A stretch of DNA of 64,000 bases from Mycosphaerelloides madeirae (lineage: Eukaryota; Ascomycota; Dothideomycetes; Mycosphaerellales; Mycosphaerellaceae), in NCBI GenBank assembly GCA_002785995.1, contig NHNV01000003.1, positions 372,001 through 436,000 on the forward strand. Direction: 5' to 3'. The notes beneath the pieces are model-generated. The model made no database searches. It worked only from the letters and a program-made list of their open reading frames with translations, and was not told where the DNA came from. How positions within the stretch are numbered: the stretch's first letter is position 1; the number at the start of each line of letters is the position of its first letter. Positions 21,143 to 32,215 of the stretch are shown piece by piece. Position numbers and translations under genes: made by a program.

Positions 21143-21523
21143 ACCCGTCACTTGATAAACGCTAGTAGAACTGCCAAACTCCGACCTCTCCTCCTTGTCT
21201 ACGGCAGTCTAAAACTACCAGCTGAACAAACTTCTGATTGGTCAGAGCTGTCCGGGATCATGCACGGGCCTCACCCCCGAGCTGGCCTATATAAACCAAA
21301 ATTTTCGCTCACCTCTTTTAATTCTCCTTTTTCTTCAGCTCTCTTTGCCTTTTGGCTTAGGTACGATCACAACCCTCACTCTCACATATTCAACATCTGC
21401 TGACCTCCTTCGCAGATCAAGTGTAGTATCTGTTCTTATCAGTTTAATCTCTGATACGAGATTACGGTCTCATCAAGATTATTCCAATTTTTGGCTTTCG
21501 TTCTTTGGCCGCTGGGCTTGCTC
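21143..21523 (+). promoter_or_regulatory. Promoter-like region with TATA box and leader intron
   Basis: TATATAA at about 21288 is followed by a pyrimidine-rich tract, as in strongly expressed fungal genes. A well-formed intron, 21361-21415 (GTACGA, branch GCTGAC, CGCAG), follows with no ATG before it. This suggests a plus-strand transcript starting near 21310-21330. Confidence 0.45.
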
Positions 21524-21877
21524 ATGTCGGAGGGCACCGTGTCGCTGGTATCGCACTACTTCCAGCTGACGCAACCTCATTTTTCATCATCGCTCGGTCT
21601 TGTGCCGAGCCTGGAGAAGAATCTTCATCGTTATCATCTTGGTTCGGGTCGCGTGAGGTATGTGGTCTTCTATGCGCAGCTGACGAGTTTTGCTAATCAG
21701 AATTGCAGGTCGCGCAAATGCGGCGACTTTTGTCAGACGCGGCAGCCATCCAAGACAGCCACCAACCGCCACGACTCTGGCACTCGCCGTCTTATTCGCC
21801 AGCTATCGCGTGAAGTTTCCATCAAACAGACCAGGCTACCATCAAGCAGCAATCCCGGCCCCTCGCAGAATCCGTGA
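21524..21877 (+). CDS. Possible small basic protein, unknown
   Basis: The first ATG after the leader intron is at 21524. A second good intron, 21658-21708 (GTATGT, branch GCTAAT, TTGCAG), is a multiple of three in length and open, so the frame is preserved whether or not it is spliced; spliced product about 100 residues. It is Ser/Arg-rich and has no recognisable domain (MSEGTVSLVSHYFQLTQPH at the start). Coding status is doubtful; a non-coding or poorly conserved transcript is equally possible. An antisense open frame of 225 codons (21733-22410) is considered fortuitous. Confidence 0.3.
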   Translation: MSEGTVSLVSHYFQLTQPHFSSSLGLVPSLEKNLHRYHLGSGRVRYVVFYAQLTSFANQNCRSRKCGDFCQTRQPSKTATNRHDSGTRRLIRQLSREVSIKQTRLPSSSNPGPSQNP

Positions 21878-22704
21878 TTGAGCTTGCTGTCGCGGATTTG
21901 AGTGCGTTCTCCCGCCTCTTCGAGTTTCATCGAAGCCGGCCCCACGGGACAGCCACAGGAAACACCATCATCCGACTCTGCCGATGGCCACGATGTCAGC
22001 AGCAACACAAACTTCAGAGACGAGAACCCCAGAGAGTTGTGCTGCGTTGAGTAAGATAAGGTCAGTCGAGGTGCTGGCGCATTGGGCGGCGAGCAACAAG
22101 GACAGCCGAAAACAGGTAGAAGGATCGCTGGGAGGGACTTGGCCGAGCGCGATCGACTGAGCAGCAGTGTCGTGAAGGGTTCTATGAAGAGGAGTATTGT
22201 GAGGAGGAAGACACAATCAGTGATACAACCAGCGAAGCAAATATGGCTTGAAAGAGGCGGAGAATCAAGAACAGCGAATCGGAATCCCGGCCGATTGACC
22301 TGCGAGGAGCAGAAGCGAAGACGACGGCAAATAGGAACTGCAGGCATCCTTTCTACGGCGGCAGACTGATGAAATCGCCCACAATTAGCGCTCGTGCTGC
22401 ATGGACACACCAGTGAGTCCTCCAGAGAGCCTCGTGGCGAAACACTCTAAATTTCCTGAGACGGACCTGGACATCGACTTCAAGCTGGGAACTGAATGTC
22501 TCAGACAACATCGGGACACCACATTACCGGTCCACAGCCAAAATAGACTTCTCTTGCTGCCTTCTCTGACGGCATTTACTCCTTCTTTCTTTCTTCCTTT
22601 TCTTGTCGTACCTACATTTCTTTGTTTAGTAACAATGAACTACACAATGCTCTTGTTCTCCATTCACACACATCACCATTCATGCTTGTATCCAAACAAT
22701 ACAA
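21878..22704. other. Region without a convincing gene
   Basis: Several short frames on both strands, none with a recognisable motif. Composition is ordinary. The 3' part (22560-22700) is pyrimidine-rich and looks like a promoter or leader for the next gene. Confidence 0.4.
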
Positions 22705-24030
22705 TTGACATCCAATATATACCCAAGATGCCGCCGCCGCCGCCGCCGCCGCCAGTCTCTCGACGAGAAGCAAACACCAAACATACACTACTTTACAGAC
22801 GCCATCATTGGTTCTTTGCTCAACGCTCTTAAGACTATCGGTATCGACGACTCATCCTGGGAGCTTGTCGATCTCCATCGGCCGAAATGGAAACCACCAT
22901 GAACTCCACTACGATTTCCCCTTATTCTCCCTTCTACCAGACGGCGTGAGGATGAAAAGCTTCGAGCCAGAAGAGCAACTGTCTCGCGAGCGTCCCAGTC
23001 TGGGCTGCTTTGGACAGAAGGAGGACAAGCTGGGCTATTACTCGCATTTGACGACCAACAATACAGTCCAAGAAGCCGTCCGCCCTGCTCCCGCCGCCAA
23101 CATGACCCTTAATCAGCTATTGAGAGGCTGTCCGAAGCTCCTGGCGTCTCCGTGCTGGAAATCGCTAAGTATATGGAGAATGAGGGGCTGCATTTCAAGT
23201 TCCAGCTGACGACAAATTGGCACACATCTCAAGGTCCCTCCGTCAAAAAGTCCCGGATCTTCCAATGGGGCTGGCTTGACTTCATGCAGTGCTGCTTGGA
23301 GAATCACGCGGCCCGCTGGGCGAAGCTGTTCTACGACATTCAGTACCGAGTCGCGGACCTGGCTTTCTTGATCATTGAAGAGAAAGTCGAGGCTCAGCCG
23401 AATACACCCATCAAGAACTAATGCAGACAGTACAACTGGAAACGCAGCGTGGGCAGCGCTCAAGACCTACTGCTCCAGGAGATTGGAACAGACGGCAATG
23501 GCGACACCCATGTAGCCTTCTCTTGCTGTCCGGCTCAGATTGAGGAAGTCGAATTGCACTTGCTTGAGCGACTTGCCGAGACTGATCCAGCTGCTGTCAT
23601 GTGCCCTAACTGCGGCAATCGAGCCGCGACCTACGACGACTTGAAATGCCTAGAGAAGAGAAAAAAGTGGGTTGAATGGCAAGCAATTGAAGCCAAGTTT
23701 ACCGAGCTGAAGTCAGAGCTGACCGATACACAGGCCTCCATCGACGTCCTCACTTCTGACTTGAACCAGGCTATCTTCGATACTCTCGAGAGTCTGACCC
23801 TGCCCGAAGGAATCATTCCGGAAGAGCGGGAACCCAGACTATTCCCGGAAACGACTACGGTCAGCCTTCACCTTGCTGAGCTTCTCGAAGCTGAGGGACG
23901 CACTATTACGCTGCGACTGGATCAGACTGTTGAGATGCTCATCAAGTCGGCTGAGACCAAGCTAGGATCTGACATTGGAACTGCTCCTGGAGACAGTCTG
24001 CAGGCTGTCCTGCCGTTGTATTACGAGTAA
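22705..24030 (+). CDS. Hypothetical multi-exon protein with CPNCG motif; exon limits uncertain
   Basis: Coding-like segments occur in successive frames: HYFTDAIIGSLLNALKTIG (about 22790-22850), MKSFEPEEQLSRERP (about 22952-23115), an Ile/Trp-rich helix-like exon (about 23120-23385, EIAKYMENEGLHFKFQL), and 23431-24030. The last two are joined by a plausible 45-bp phase-0 intron (23386-23430, branch CTAAT) that removes an in-frame TAA. The final exon has CCPAQ, CPNCGNRAATYDDL and a coiled-coil-like stretch (AKFTELKSELTDTQASIDVL), ending VLPLYYE. The start codon and upstream junctions cannot be fixed; a (CCG)7 run lies at 22731-22753. Unknown function; an orphan or degenerating gene is possible. 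Confidence 0.4.
22731..22753. repeat. (CCG)n microsatellite
   Basis: Seven CCG units directly after an ATG at 22728. Reads as Pro or Arg depending on frame. Confidence 0.9.
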
Positions 24031-24328
24031 TTCCTGCTTACTTGGTTCGGAAGAGCAGCGACGTTGATTTTCTCTCGGCAAAAAGAGGAGGCGGACGCGG
24101 ACTTCGATCAACACGATCGGTCTATGTCTGGTAGTCTTTCAGCAACCACAAGAGAGCACGTAGAGTTCAATTTGGCTGTGTGTAGGGGGGATGATTCTGA
24201 TGATGTTTATGACGATAAATGGAATGAGGAAGATGAGGCAGAGTTCAATGCCATGAGGGACTAAAGCATCCGAATAGATCATTGAGTATTCTTCGTAAGC
24301 GTCCCAAGCGACCTCAACCATAGATAGT
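24031..24328. other. Intergenic, with acidic short frame
   Basis: A plus-strand frame (24064-24264) ends with an acidic tail (DDSDDVYDDKWNEEDEAEF). It could be a further exon of the preceding gene, but no phase-correct junction was found. Confidence 0.3.
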
Positions 24329-25844
24329 TCATCCCATCAACTTCCCAACCTCCTCATCCGAAATCCAATGACTCCCACTCGCATACCTAAAACCACCGCT
24401 CTGCTTAATCCACTCACACTCAACAGGGCACCTCCATATCCTCATCAACTCCTCTTTCGCTTTCGCTTCCCTCTTCTTCCGCTCCTCGAGCTCCTTCACT
24501 TTCCCCATTAACTCTTGCAGTTTCTTCCTGAATGCATCATCTTCGCAGTCCGCAAGTCTCTTCTCTCCTTCTTTCATGCGTTCCAGCTCAAGCTGCTCTT
24601 CCTCTTCTTTTTGCTTGTCGAGTTGCAATCGATGCCATACAGCATCACTGACACTGACGTCTCTTTGGACGGAGACCGCCGGTATGGGTCTTTCGTCTTC
24701 TGGGTCGGGAGCTTGATCTTGTGCTTCTACTTCCTCCTTACATTCGTGACGCTGCTGTTTGCTGACACTTCTCGTCCCATACCTGCGGGTCGCAGTCGTG
24801 GTCTTGGGTGTCGCCGGGGAAGGCGACACTGGCTTGGAGGAAGCTCGAAGTTACACCCATCTTCTAGGCCGGCGCCGGCGGCGTTGATGGCCCTCTTCGA
24901 TCTCTCCGCGATCATCTCATCCATGGCCTTCATCAGAGAGATCCGTGTACTTGAGATTGTCGCTGAAGATCGTCTTGGCCAGAGTTTGAACGTCTCGAGC
25001 GCTGCCAAAGTTGTCCAAGGGCGAAAGGATGGAGAATCTGGCCGGTATAGATTCTCGAAAGCCGTCTGAAGGAGTGGTTAGGATTCCTGTATTCAATGAC
25101 TTCTTCTTGTCGAGGACACTTTGTAGGAGACCAAGACAGTCATCTGGTTCAAGCGATTGGAAGACCATCGTTTTTGGGAAGCGTGAAGTTAAAACCGGAT
25201 TGATCAACATTAATCGATAGATATCGGCATCGTACCCTGCGAGGATGAGGATGAGCTTCTGGAAGTTCTTGTCCTCGGTCATGCTGTCCACAAGCTCATC
25301 CATGGCTTCTTTTGCGAAATGGTCCCCCGCGAGGCGGTAGGCTTCATCGACGAAGAGAACTTTGCCAAGAGCCGATTCGAGGCGCTTCTGAGTCTTTGGG
25401 CCGGTTCGTCCAACTTACTCTGTCAAGATCAGATGCTGAGCAGAACAAGACCTCCGCATATGCCAGGAAGCCCATGTCATAGAAGACTTTGCCCATGCGG
25501 TTTGCAGTCGTAGTATTCCCGGTCCCAGGCGGTCCTCTGAAGAGAAAGGCAAAGGGAATCTACTCGCGTGGATCCATATCAAGCTTCTTATATTCTCCAC
25601 GGTATTCTGGTACCCTTGAAGCTACTCGACAATCTTTTCGTAGCCGACCGTGTCCAAAATAAGGCTGCGGTGTTCGTGACGGCACGTTCGCTCCTGTTGA
25701 GTTCTGGGTCAAAATCCTGAGCCTCGAACACCGCACGCTCGGCCATGGGATCGAAAAGGTTACTCTCTCATGTCGATCATGAGTGGTTCCAACCCAGCAA
25801 ATACGAATGCTGTGCGGCAGACATTTCAGAAGGAGGAATATCAA
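24329..25844 (-). pseudogene. Degenerate AAA+ ATPase (SpoVK/CbbX-like, NFX1-type fungal family), C-terminal module
   Basis: Minus-strand pieces in several frames resemble the last ATPase module of large fungal tandem-AAA+ proteins. Going down the strand: GYEKIVE-stop-LQGYQNTVENI; LDMDPRE-stop-IPFAFLFRGPPGTGNTTTAN (Walker A with Asn in place of the invariant Lys); LGKVLFVDEAYRLAGDHF (Walker B); KLILILAGYDADIYRLM; SLEPDDCLGLL; NFGSARDVQTLAKTIF. A coiled-coil tail ends in the family-like WIKQSGGFRYASGSHWISD (24329-24400). The two in-frame TAGs (25622-25624, 25560-25562) sit at likely Gln codons and are 62 bases apart, implying a frameshift between them. At least one more frame change lies near 24910-24930. 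Upstream modules are absent, so this is a fragment, not a working gene. Confidence 0.75.
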
Positions 25845-26516
25845 GATCTCATGATCATTTGAAGACGGTTTTTCTCAGAAATGACGTCGCCCTGGGTCCT
25901 CTGTCTTACCAGATGGCCTTTTTCTTCCAAATCTGATCAAAGAGAAGCCGTGACGATATTCAGGCGGTAACACTGGATTTTCCCTTGTGAAAGTGATGCG
26001 GTGGATGTAGGCGAAGCCTAGCCCAGTCTTATACAGAGACACAACAATCTGAAAAGACAACAAAGAAATCGATATTACCACATCTCAGGCAATGGAGCAC
26101 AAAATGCATTTCCAAACAAGACTCACCTACGATGTCTCCCAACAAACGCCCGAAACTGACCGTAGGAGGTACTTCACCGATCACCCCAGCGACGACGACG
26201 ACGACGACGACGACAGAGTACCACTCCAACCTCGAACCTCAGCGCCACGCAAATATTGCCCTCCCAATCCTCCTCATCTTCTGCCTCCTCGCCAGAGTCT
26301 CATTCAACAGAAGCAAAAAAGGGCAGCAACCCAAACACGGCAACAACTTATAGTTGAGAGACATGTGTCTTTCCTCAGTCTACTCTACTCTATCTACCTC
26401 TCAAAACGCCTCCCTCCTCCTTGGCTTGCACCATGATTAAAAAATAACACGCCAGAAGAAAAGCCTATGCCGCTTCTACAATACAACATAATTAAAACGA
26501 TGAAACAACGTCGTCT
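25845..26516. other. Intergenic region with (GAC)8 microsatellite
   Basis: A small plus-strand frame (26132-26353) begins MSPNKRPKLTVGGTSPITPA and runs through the repeat into a hydrophobic stretch (IALPILLIFCLLARV). It may be a remnant or a tiny gene; there is no support beyond openness. The part next to FAS2 is its 3' UTR. Confidence 0.35.
26191..26214. repeat. (GAC)8 microsatellite
   Basis: Eight perfect GAC units. Confidence 0.95.
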
Positions 26517-29500
26517 CTAAAAGGCCGAAATGGCCACGGCGATGACCTGTGCATCGCTATGACTGATGCTGACGGTCGTTGATTTGACGCCGGATTGGGC
26601 CGCTGCTGCTTTGGCGTTGCCATGGAGCTGTGATAAACATCAGTACGGGTACCTTTGGCACAGGGAGAGATTTGAAACTTACCACGACAGTAGGCGCACC
26701 ACTCTCATCGTTCACAATCTCAATCTCCTTCATAGGCGCGCCACCACCTCGACTCTGCGCCTTCAAGCTCTTAAACACCGCCTCCTTGGCACTCCACTTG
26801 CCCGTGAAGCTCGCCTGCGGACTAGGTGCCTTACGACAATACGCAATCTCTGTCTGTGTAAAGTTGCGCTCGATGAACGTCTCGTTGGTGATATCGATAG
26901 CATCGATGCTCTCGATGTCGACGCCGGGAGTCGAGTTGGAGGAGGCGTTGGCTTTCATCAAGCTCTCCACCATGTGTGTGGTGCCTTTGTCCTGCACCTT
27001 CTTGGGTGCCGTGGTGGGATATTTGTATTCAGCGGTCTTCTTGTCGGTTGAAACACGAGCTGATGGATCAAGGAAGACGGTGCTCTGTTGAGCATCCTCG
27101 TATGGCGACTTGCTCTTTGCGCGGAACATAGTGTTGTTGATGAGGCCGTCGTGGTAGTATCGGTAGGCTTTCTTTTGACGAGCCCCGACCTTTTGCTTGT
27201 AGTTCTGGAATGTAGCCTGATCCAGGGTGGCGAAGAGGTACTTGGGATGGATACCAATAGCCTGAGCTCCCTTCTGTCCGAAACCGAACGAGGTGACGGA
27301 GAAGGCCTTGATGCCGTCGGTCTGGATGCTCTGGCTTGGGTAGACAATGTAATCGAACTTCTCCATGACCTTGTCGACGTTATCCGCATTTCTGTTGCCG
27401 GGCACAATACCGGTATTCAGAACTTGCAGACACCCGTTGAACATCCATGCACCGGCAGCACCCTTGGGATGTCCCGTGAGGTACTTTTGGAAGATGCCAA
27501 GAAGAGCATTGCCCTTCTTTCGGCCGAGGTGCTTCATCTGCTGGCAAATGACGTCCGACTCGTTCTTGTCGTTGGCGACAGTGGAAGTACCGTGGAAGGA
27601 AGCGACGTCCAAGTCGTCGATGGTCAGACCCCAAGTGGCAAGTGCACCACGGAGTGGAGCAATACGAGGATCCTGCTTCCAGAAAGTGTTGCCAAGCTGT
27701 CGCAGAGCATCCTTCTCTTGTCGTCGAGCTTCGCGCTCGATGTGGGCAGCACGGTCTTCCATGTACTCGCTCTCGTTGAATTCGTCGCCTTGCTGCTTCA
27801 TGGCGGCGACCTCTTCTTGCAGGTACATGAGTTCTGATTCTTGCCAGTTCTTGATTGACTTGCGGCGAAGATCCATCTGTCTCTTCCTGTACTTGATGTC
27901 GAGGAGAGGCGATGGGAACTTGGATGCTTGCTCGCGGGCAGTGGTCAGGACACCCTGACCAGGAGCTGGCACAGAGCGGCCAATCTTGTCAGTCGCCGTG
28001 GCAGTGAAACCAAGGATACCGTAAATTGGCACGCCCATGTCGAGGGCGAGCTTGGCGTCCATGATGACTTGCATACCGCAACCCTGAGACTCCATGAATC
28101 CGTTTCGAGTTGTTGTGGTCGGGCGAGACATTTCCTGTGGTGTGCGGCCATGAGCAAACTCATCGTCGGCATTGCTGGTGGCCTTCATGTTGGCGAATTC
28201 GTAGGAGCCCTCCTCTTGGAAGTCGTCAAACCCACCAACGAAGCACATTCGTGCTTTGCCTTCGACAATGCAGTCGTATCCGATGTCGATGGACTCAACA
28301 GCAGTTGCGCAAGCACCGACAGGCGTTCTGACTGGACCAGTCGAGGAGATGAGGAGCATGTTGATCCAAGCGCTCATAGTGTTGATGAAAGACTCTTGCA
28401 GGATGTCCTTTTGGAGAGGCTTGTCCAGGAAACGATCCTTATACATTCCACGCAGGGCGGTAGTACCACCAATACCGGAACCTATACAGTTGCCAACCTC
28501 CGAGATGTGCACGTACTTGTAAAACTCGTATGGATCGGTGATACCGGATGCCAACAAGCACTCGGCCGTTGTGACGAGCACGTAGAGAGTGACGGGATCG
28601 ACTTGCTCAATGATATCGTCTGGCACACCGTACTTCTTGGCATCCCAGCCGCTGGGAATCTGGCCGGCAACGAGGCGGTCGAAGCGAAGCGCCTTTGGAA
28701 TGAGAAGAGTGGCGTTCTTCTTCAGGCGGACCTGGTACTCACCGGACTCTAGCTCGAAGATCTCGACCTTGTCGCCATGCTCGCGCTTAAACTCTTCTGC
28801 GGTCTCCTTTGAGGACTCGAATGGATCCAGGTCCTCTTCGATCTGGATCTCCTGCATGAGCTGCTTCTTCTTTGGATCGTAGCCATTGAACAGCTCGGGC
28901 TCGATCAGACGGATACCAGAGTGATCGAGGATGTGCTTTTCGTACTTGGCCTTGACGTCCTTGTCGTCGACAGGCTCCCCTGACTTGGCATCGACCCATC
29001 CAGAGTAGCTCTTGCCCTTGATAGGGCCGTTGAAGTTCTTGATCAAGCCCATGATCCAAGCCATTTCAACACAACCCTCGAGCGAGAATTGTCCATATGC
29101 CTCCATCTCCCAGCGGGTCCTGGAGTTCCCCCATGGACCGACTTCGGCGAAGCCAGTGACGACGACCACCTTCTCAAGGTCGACCATACCCTTGAGGTCG
29201 GTGTTGAGAGGCTCAACTTCAGACTTCCAATCAGGAAGCTTGGGGAAGTCGAATTTCAAGTTGGCACGCTTGTCGATCTTGACTGTCTTGTAGAAAGCCT
29301 CGCTGTCTTCGCCATTGATGACCTTGTTCTCAACTGCAGTCTCTCGGGTCACAGCCTTGCGAATCTCAGACTTCTCAGTGATGTCTTTACGCAGTTTGGT
29401 CATCAGGCCCTTCAAGTTTGGCAAGAACTGGAGGCCACCGTTCAGATCGGCAAAGACGGGTTCCAATTGGCAGAGGTTGACGATCGATGGTGCCATCAGA

Positions 29501-32215
29501 CCAAGCAAGTTGAACGCCATCTCTTGCTGCGAGAACGTGCGCACACCGAATTTCTCAACGCCTTCTGCGACGATGTTGTTGCCACCCATGAGACCAGTGC
29601 CGCGAGTCCATCCAATGACGGCACCGCAGATGGTGAGGTAGTTACCCCAACTTTCCGAGTGCCATCTGTTGAACAGAGTCTCCAACGCCAACTTCGACTC
29701 AGAGTAGAGACCATCGTTGCCGAAGGTGCCGTGGTTGGGAGAAAGTGGCAGAATGACTTGCGCAGGGCGAGTCTCGAACGCACGAGTTGCCTTCTGAGCC
29801 TTGACAGCGCCGAGCATGCGGAGAAGGTTGGTGAGCATGATGCGATGTGCAAGTTCAGACTTGCTGTCAATGCTGTCAATTTCTCGTCCATTCTCTGGGA
29901 TGGCAGCAAAGGGTACGACAAAGTCAAGGTCCCAGCCGAGACCTTTCTTCTCATCGTAGATGTAGTCGACGAGGGCATTGACGTCTTGCAAGCTTCCCTG
30001 GTTGAAAGGCACGACCACAAGCTGCGATCCGCGGGCGCCGTAGCGAGCATACATGGCCTGGTAATACTCGGTGACCTCGCGCGAGTAGCGAGATGTCGTG
30101 ACGATAACACTGGCACCTCCGCTAATGAGACCCTGGAGGACATCCGCACCAATTGAGCCCGCTCCTGCACCGGTCATGAGAACGTTTTTGTTCTGAAACG
30201 TCACACCAGACTTTGCAGCTTGCTCAAGCCCATCGAGGTAAATGCTGGTGAGCTTCTTGCTGTATTCCCAGCCGTGCTCCTCCTTACGCTTGAGGTGCAG
30301 AAACGGGACGGTCTCAACCTTGCCTTGCTTCAATGTTCCATTGATGCGGCCGTTGCGAGCAGCAGCACCCTTCTTGACATGACTGTTGGCCTTGCCGTTC
30401 TCGGTGGGCATGATTTGGCCTTCGTTCATGGACAGAGAGCGGACAATGTTGCTATACAGCTGCTTGATCTCAAGCTGAGACGATTTCGAAAGCTTGTGTT
30501 GCTGTCGAATAAGCTTGTAGACGCGCTGCAGATCATTCTGCACCTTGGTTCTATTGCCGTATTCGGAAATTTTGCCTCCATCGGCCATTTCGCGAACGTA
30601 GTGCTCAAGTTTGCGAACACTGGCACGAGGCGCTTCTTCGTACATCATGTCGCCTCGAGGGGAGATGTCCAAGTGAGGAGCGGTGGGCATAGCGACGTCC
30701 TTGTAGACTGGTGCTTCGCCGAGAACATCCCGACAGTTTTCGATAAGCTGTTGTCCGAGCTCCTTGGCAAGCTGATACGTCTCACCACGGTCGGTGGGGC
30801 AGTGATCGATGTGGTATTGCATGAATTCTAGAAGCGTGGGGTTGGAGCGGTTCATGATCAAGATGCATCGCGACACGATTTCTCGGTCGACCGCCTTCAG
30901 CCTGCCAAAGATGATGTCGTAGTACATGAGGAGTGCGTCCTGTCGTGCCCAGTTCCATGACGAGTCGTACACACGCGCTTTGAGTGAGCTGAACGACGGC
31001 TCGATTCCAGCAGCGTAGAATTCGCCGTGCTCAGTGTTCCACAGGTCAAGTTGTGCCTGGAGAGCCGTCTCATTTTGCTTGGTGACAAGGGCTGCTTTGT
31101 CGCCTGCTCGGAGATCCATCTTCAGATAACGCGCGAAGAGCTCAAGCTGTTGCTTGAAAAGTGCACGTTGGTCTTTGGTAAGGGCGTCGATCGCAGCTGG
31201 GTCCATCATCATGCCACCGCCGTTGGCACCACCGTCGCCTTGAGATGGTCCAGTCGAGAGGCTAATACCAGCCTGTGCAGCATATTTTTGAGCCGTGTCA
31301 TCCAGCCATGCCTTGCCGTCGTTCTCTGATCCGAGACGAGCAGCAGGCTCCATTGTAAGACCGAGGAGTAGTACACCATCTTGTCTTCCTGGACCGAGTC
31401 CCCACTTCGTTTCCAGGTGCTTTCGCACAGCTGTGATGTTGAAGCCACCGGGCATCTTAGAGGAGACCATTCGCGCGATGAGGGATGTGGATTGCTTGCC
31501 AAGCTGACCATTGAAAGTAGCTTGCATGGCGGCTCCGAGCTCGTCCAGAGGTGTGTCTTCCGGCTTCTCGGGCGTCGAACCGAATTCTTTGCCCAGATCA
31601 CCGAGGATTTCGTTTTGAAGGGTTGATTTACCTGATCACATTGTCAGCAGCTGTGAGATATCTCGGGTGGTTCGCCCATGACTGACCTCCAACTAAGTCC
31701 TTGATGGCTTTGCTGAGAGGGATATCTTGGATGCCCTTCTTGAGCTTCTGAGCAATCAAGGCACGCAGAACGTCAACTGCACCGACGGGAGCATCGTCTA
31801 CAGCCGCGGCAGGTCCGGCACTCGGTGCAGACGGGGCAGCAGCTGGAGGTGCGGCGGGAGCAGATGCATCAGAGGATTGAGCGGGAGCAGAAGCACCACT
31901 GCTCGCAGGGGCTGGAGCGGGCTCGTCCTCGACAGGATCGACATCATAGTAGATGTCCTTGGCATCTTTGTTGTAGCACAGGATCTGCCGTTGTACTGAC
32001 CGTGCGGCGTCATATGCTTCGTACTTGGCAGCCAATGTCCGCTTAGCCATTCCGCCCAGTGTGTCTGCAGGTCCAATTTCGACTATCCGCTCCGTCGTCT
32101 TCTCGCCCAGAATGACATCTTGTGTTTCGATCCATCGTACTGGCGAAGCGAATTGATATGCGAGGAGCTCGACAAGGAGGGTGTGGGCAAGATCCTGCTC
32201 GACCTCAGGACGCAT
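26517..32215 (-). CDS. FAS2: Fatty acid synthase subunit alpha
   Basis: Alpha chain of the cytosolic alpha6-beta6 type I fatty acid synthase. Three exons: 32215-31687, 31631-26683, 26627-26517, each intron 55 bp; product 1862 residues, close to yeast Fas2. Order: N-terminal piece of the malonyl/palmitoyl transferase fold (MRPEVEQDLAHTLLVELLAY), Ala/Pro-rich linker (about 110-145), acyl carrier domain with phosphopantetheine Ser179 in VGGKSTLQNE (the codon before Lys is split by intron 1), ketoreductase (NVLMTGAGAGSIGADVL), ketosynthase (GACATAVESIDIG with the active Cys; TSTVANDKNESD; LTGHPKGAAGAW) and the C-terminal phosphopantetheinyl transferase (GVDIESIDAI, WSAKEAVFKSL). Intron 2 must be spliced to give the proper C-terminus VSISHSDAQVIAVAISAF. 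Divergent from FAS1. Confidence 0.97.

Noticed and set aside
21733..22410. 225-codon minus-strand frame
   Set aside because: No family motif, overlaps a plausible plus-strand transcript, and has a random-like composition.
29089..30156. 355-codon plus-strand frame inside FAS2
   Set aside because: Antisense shadow of a strongly conserved coding exon; no motif of its own.
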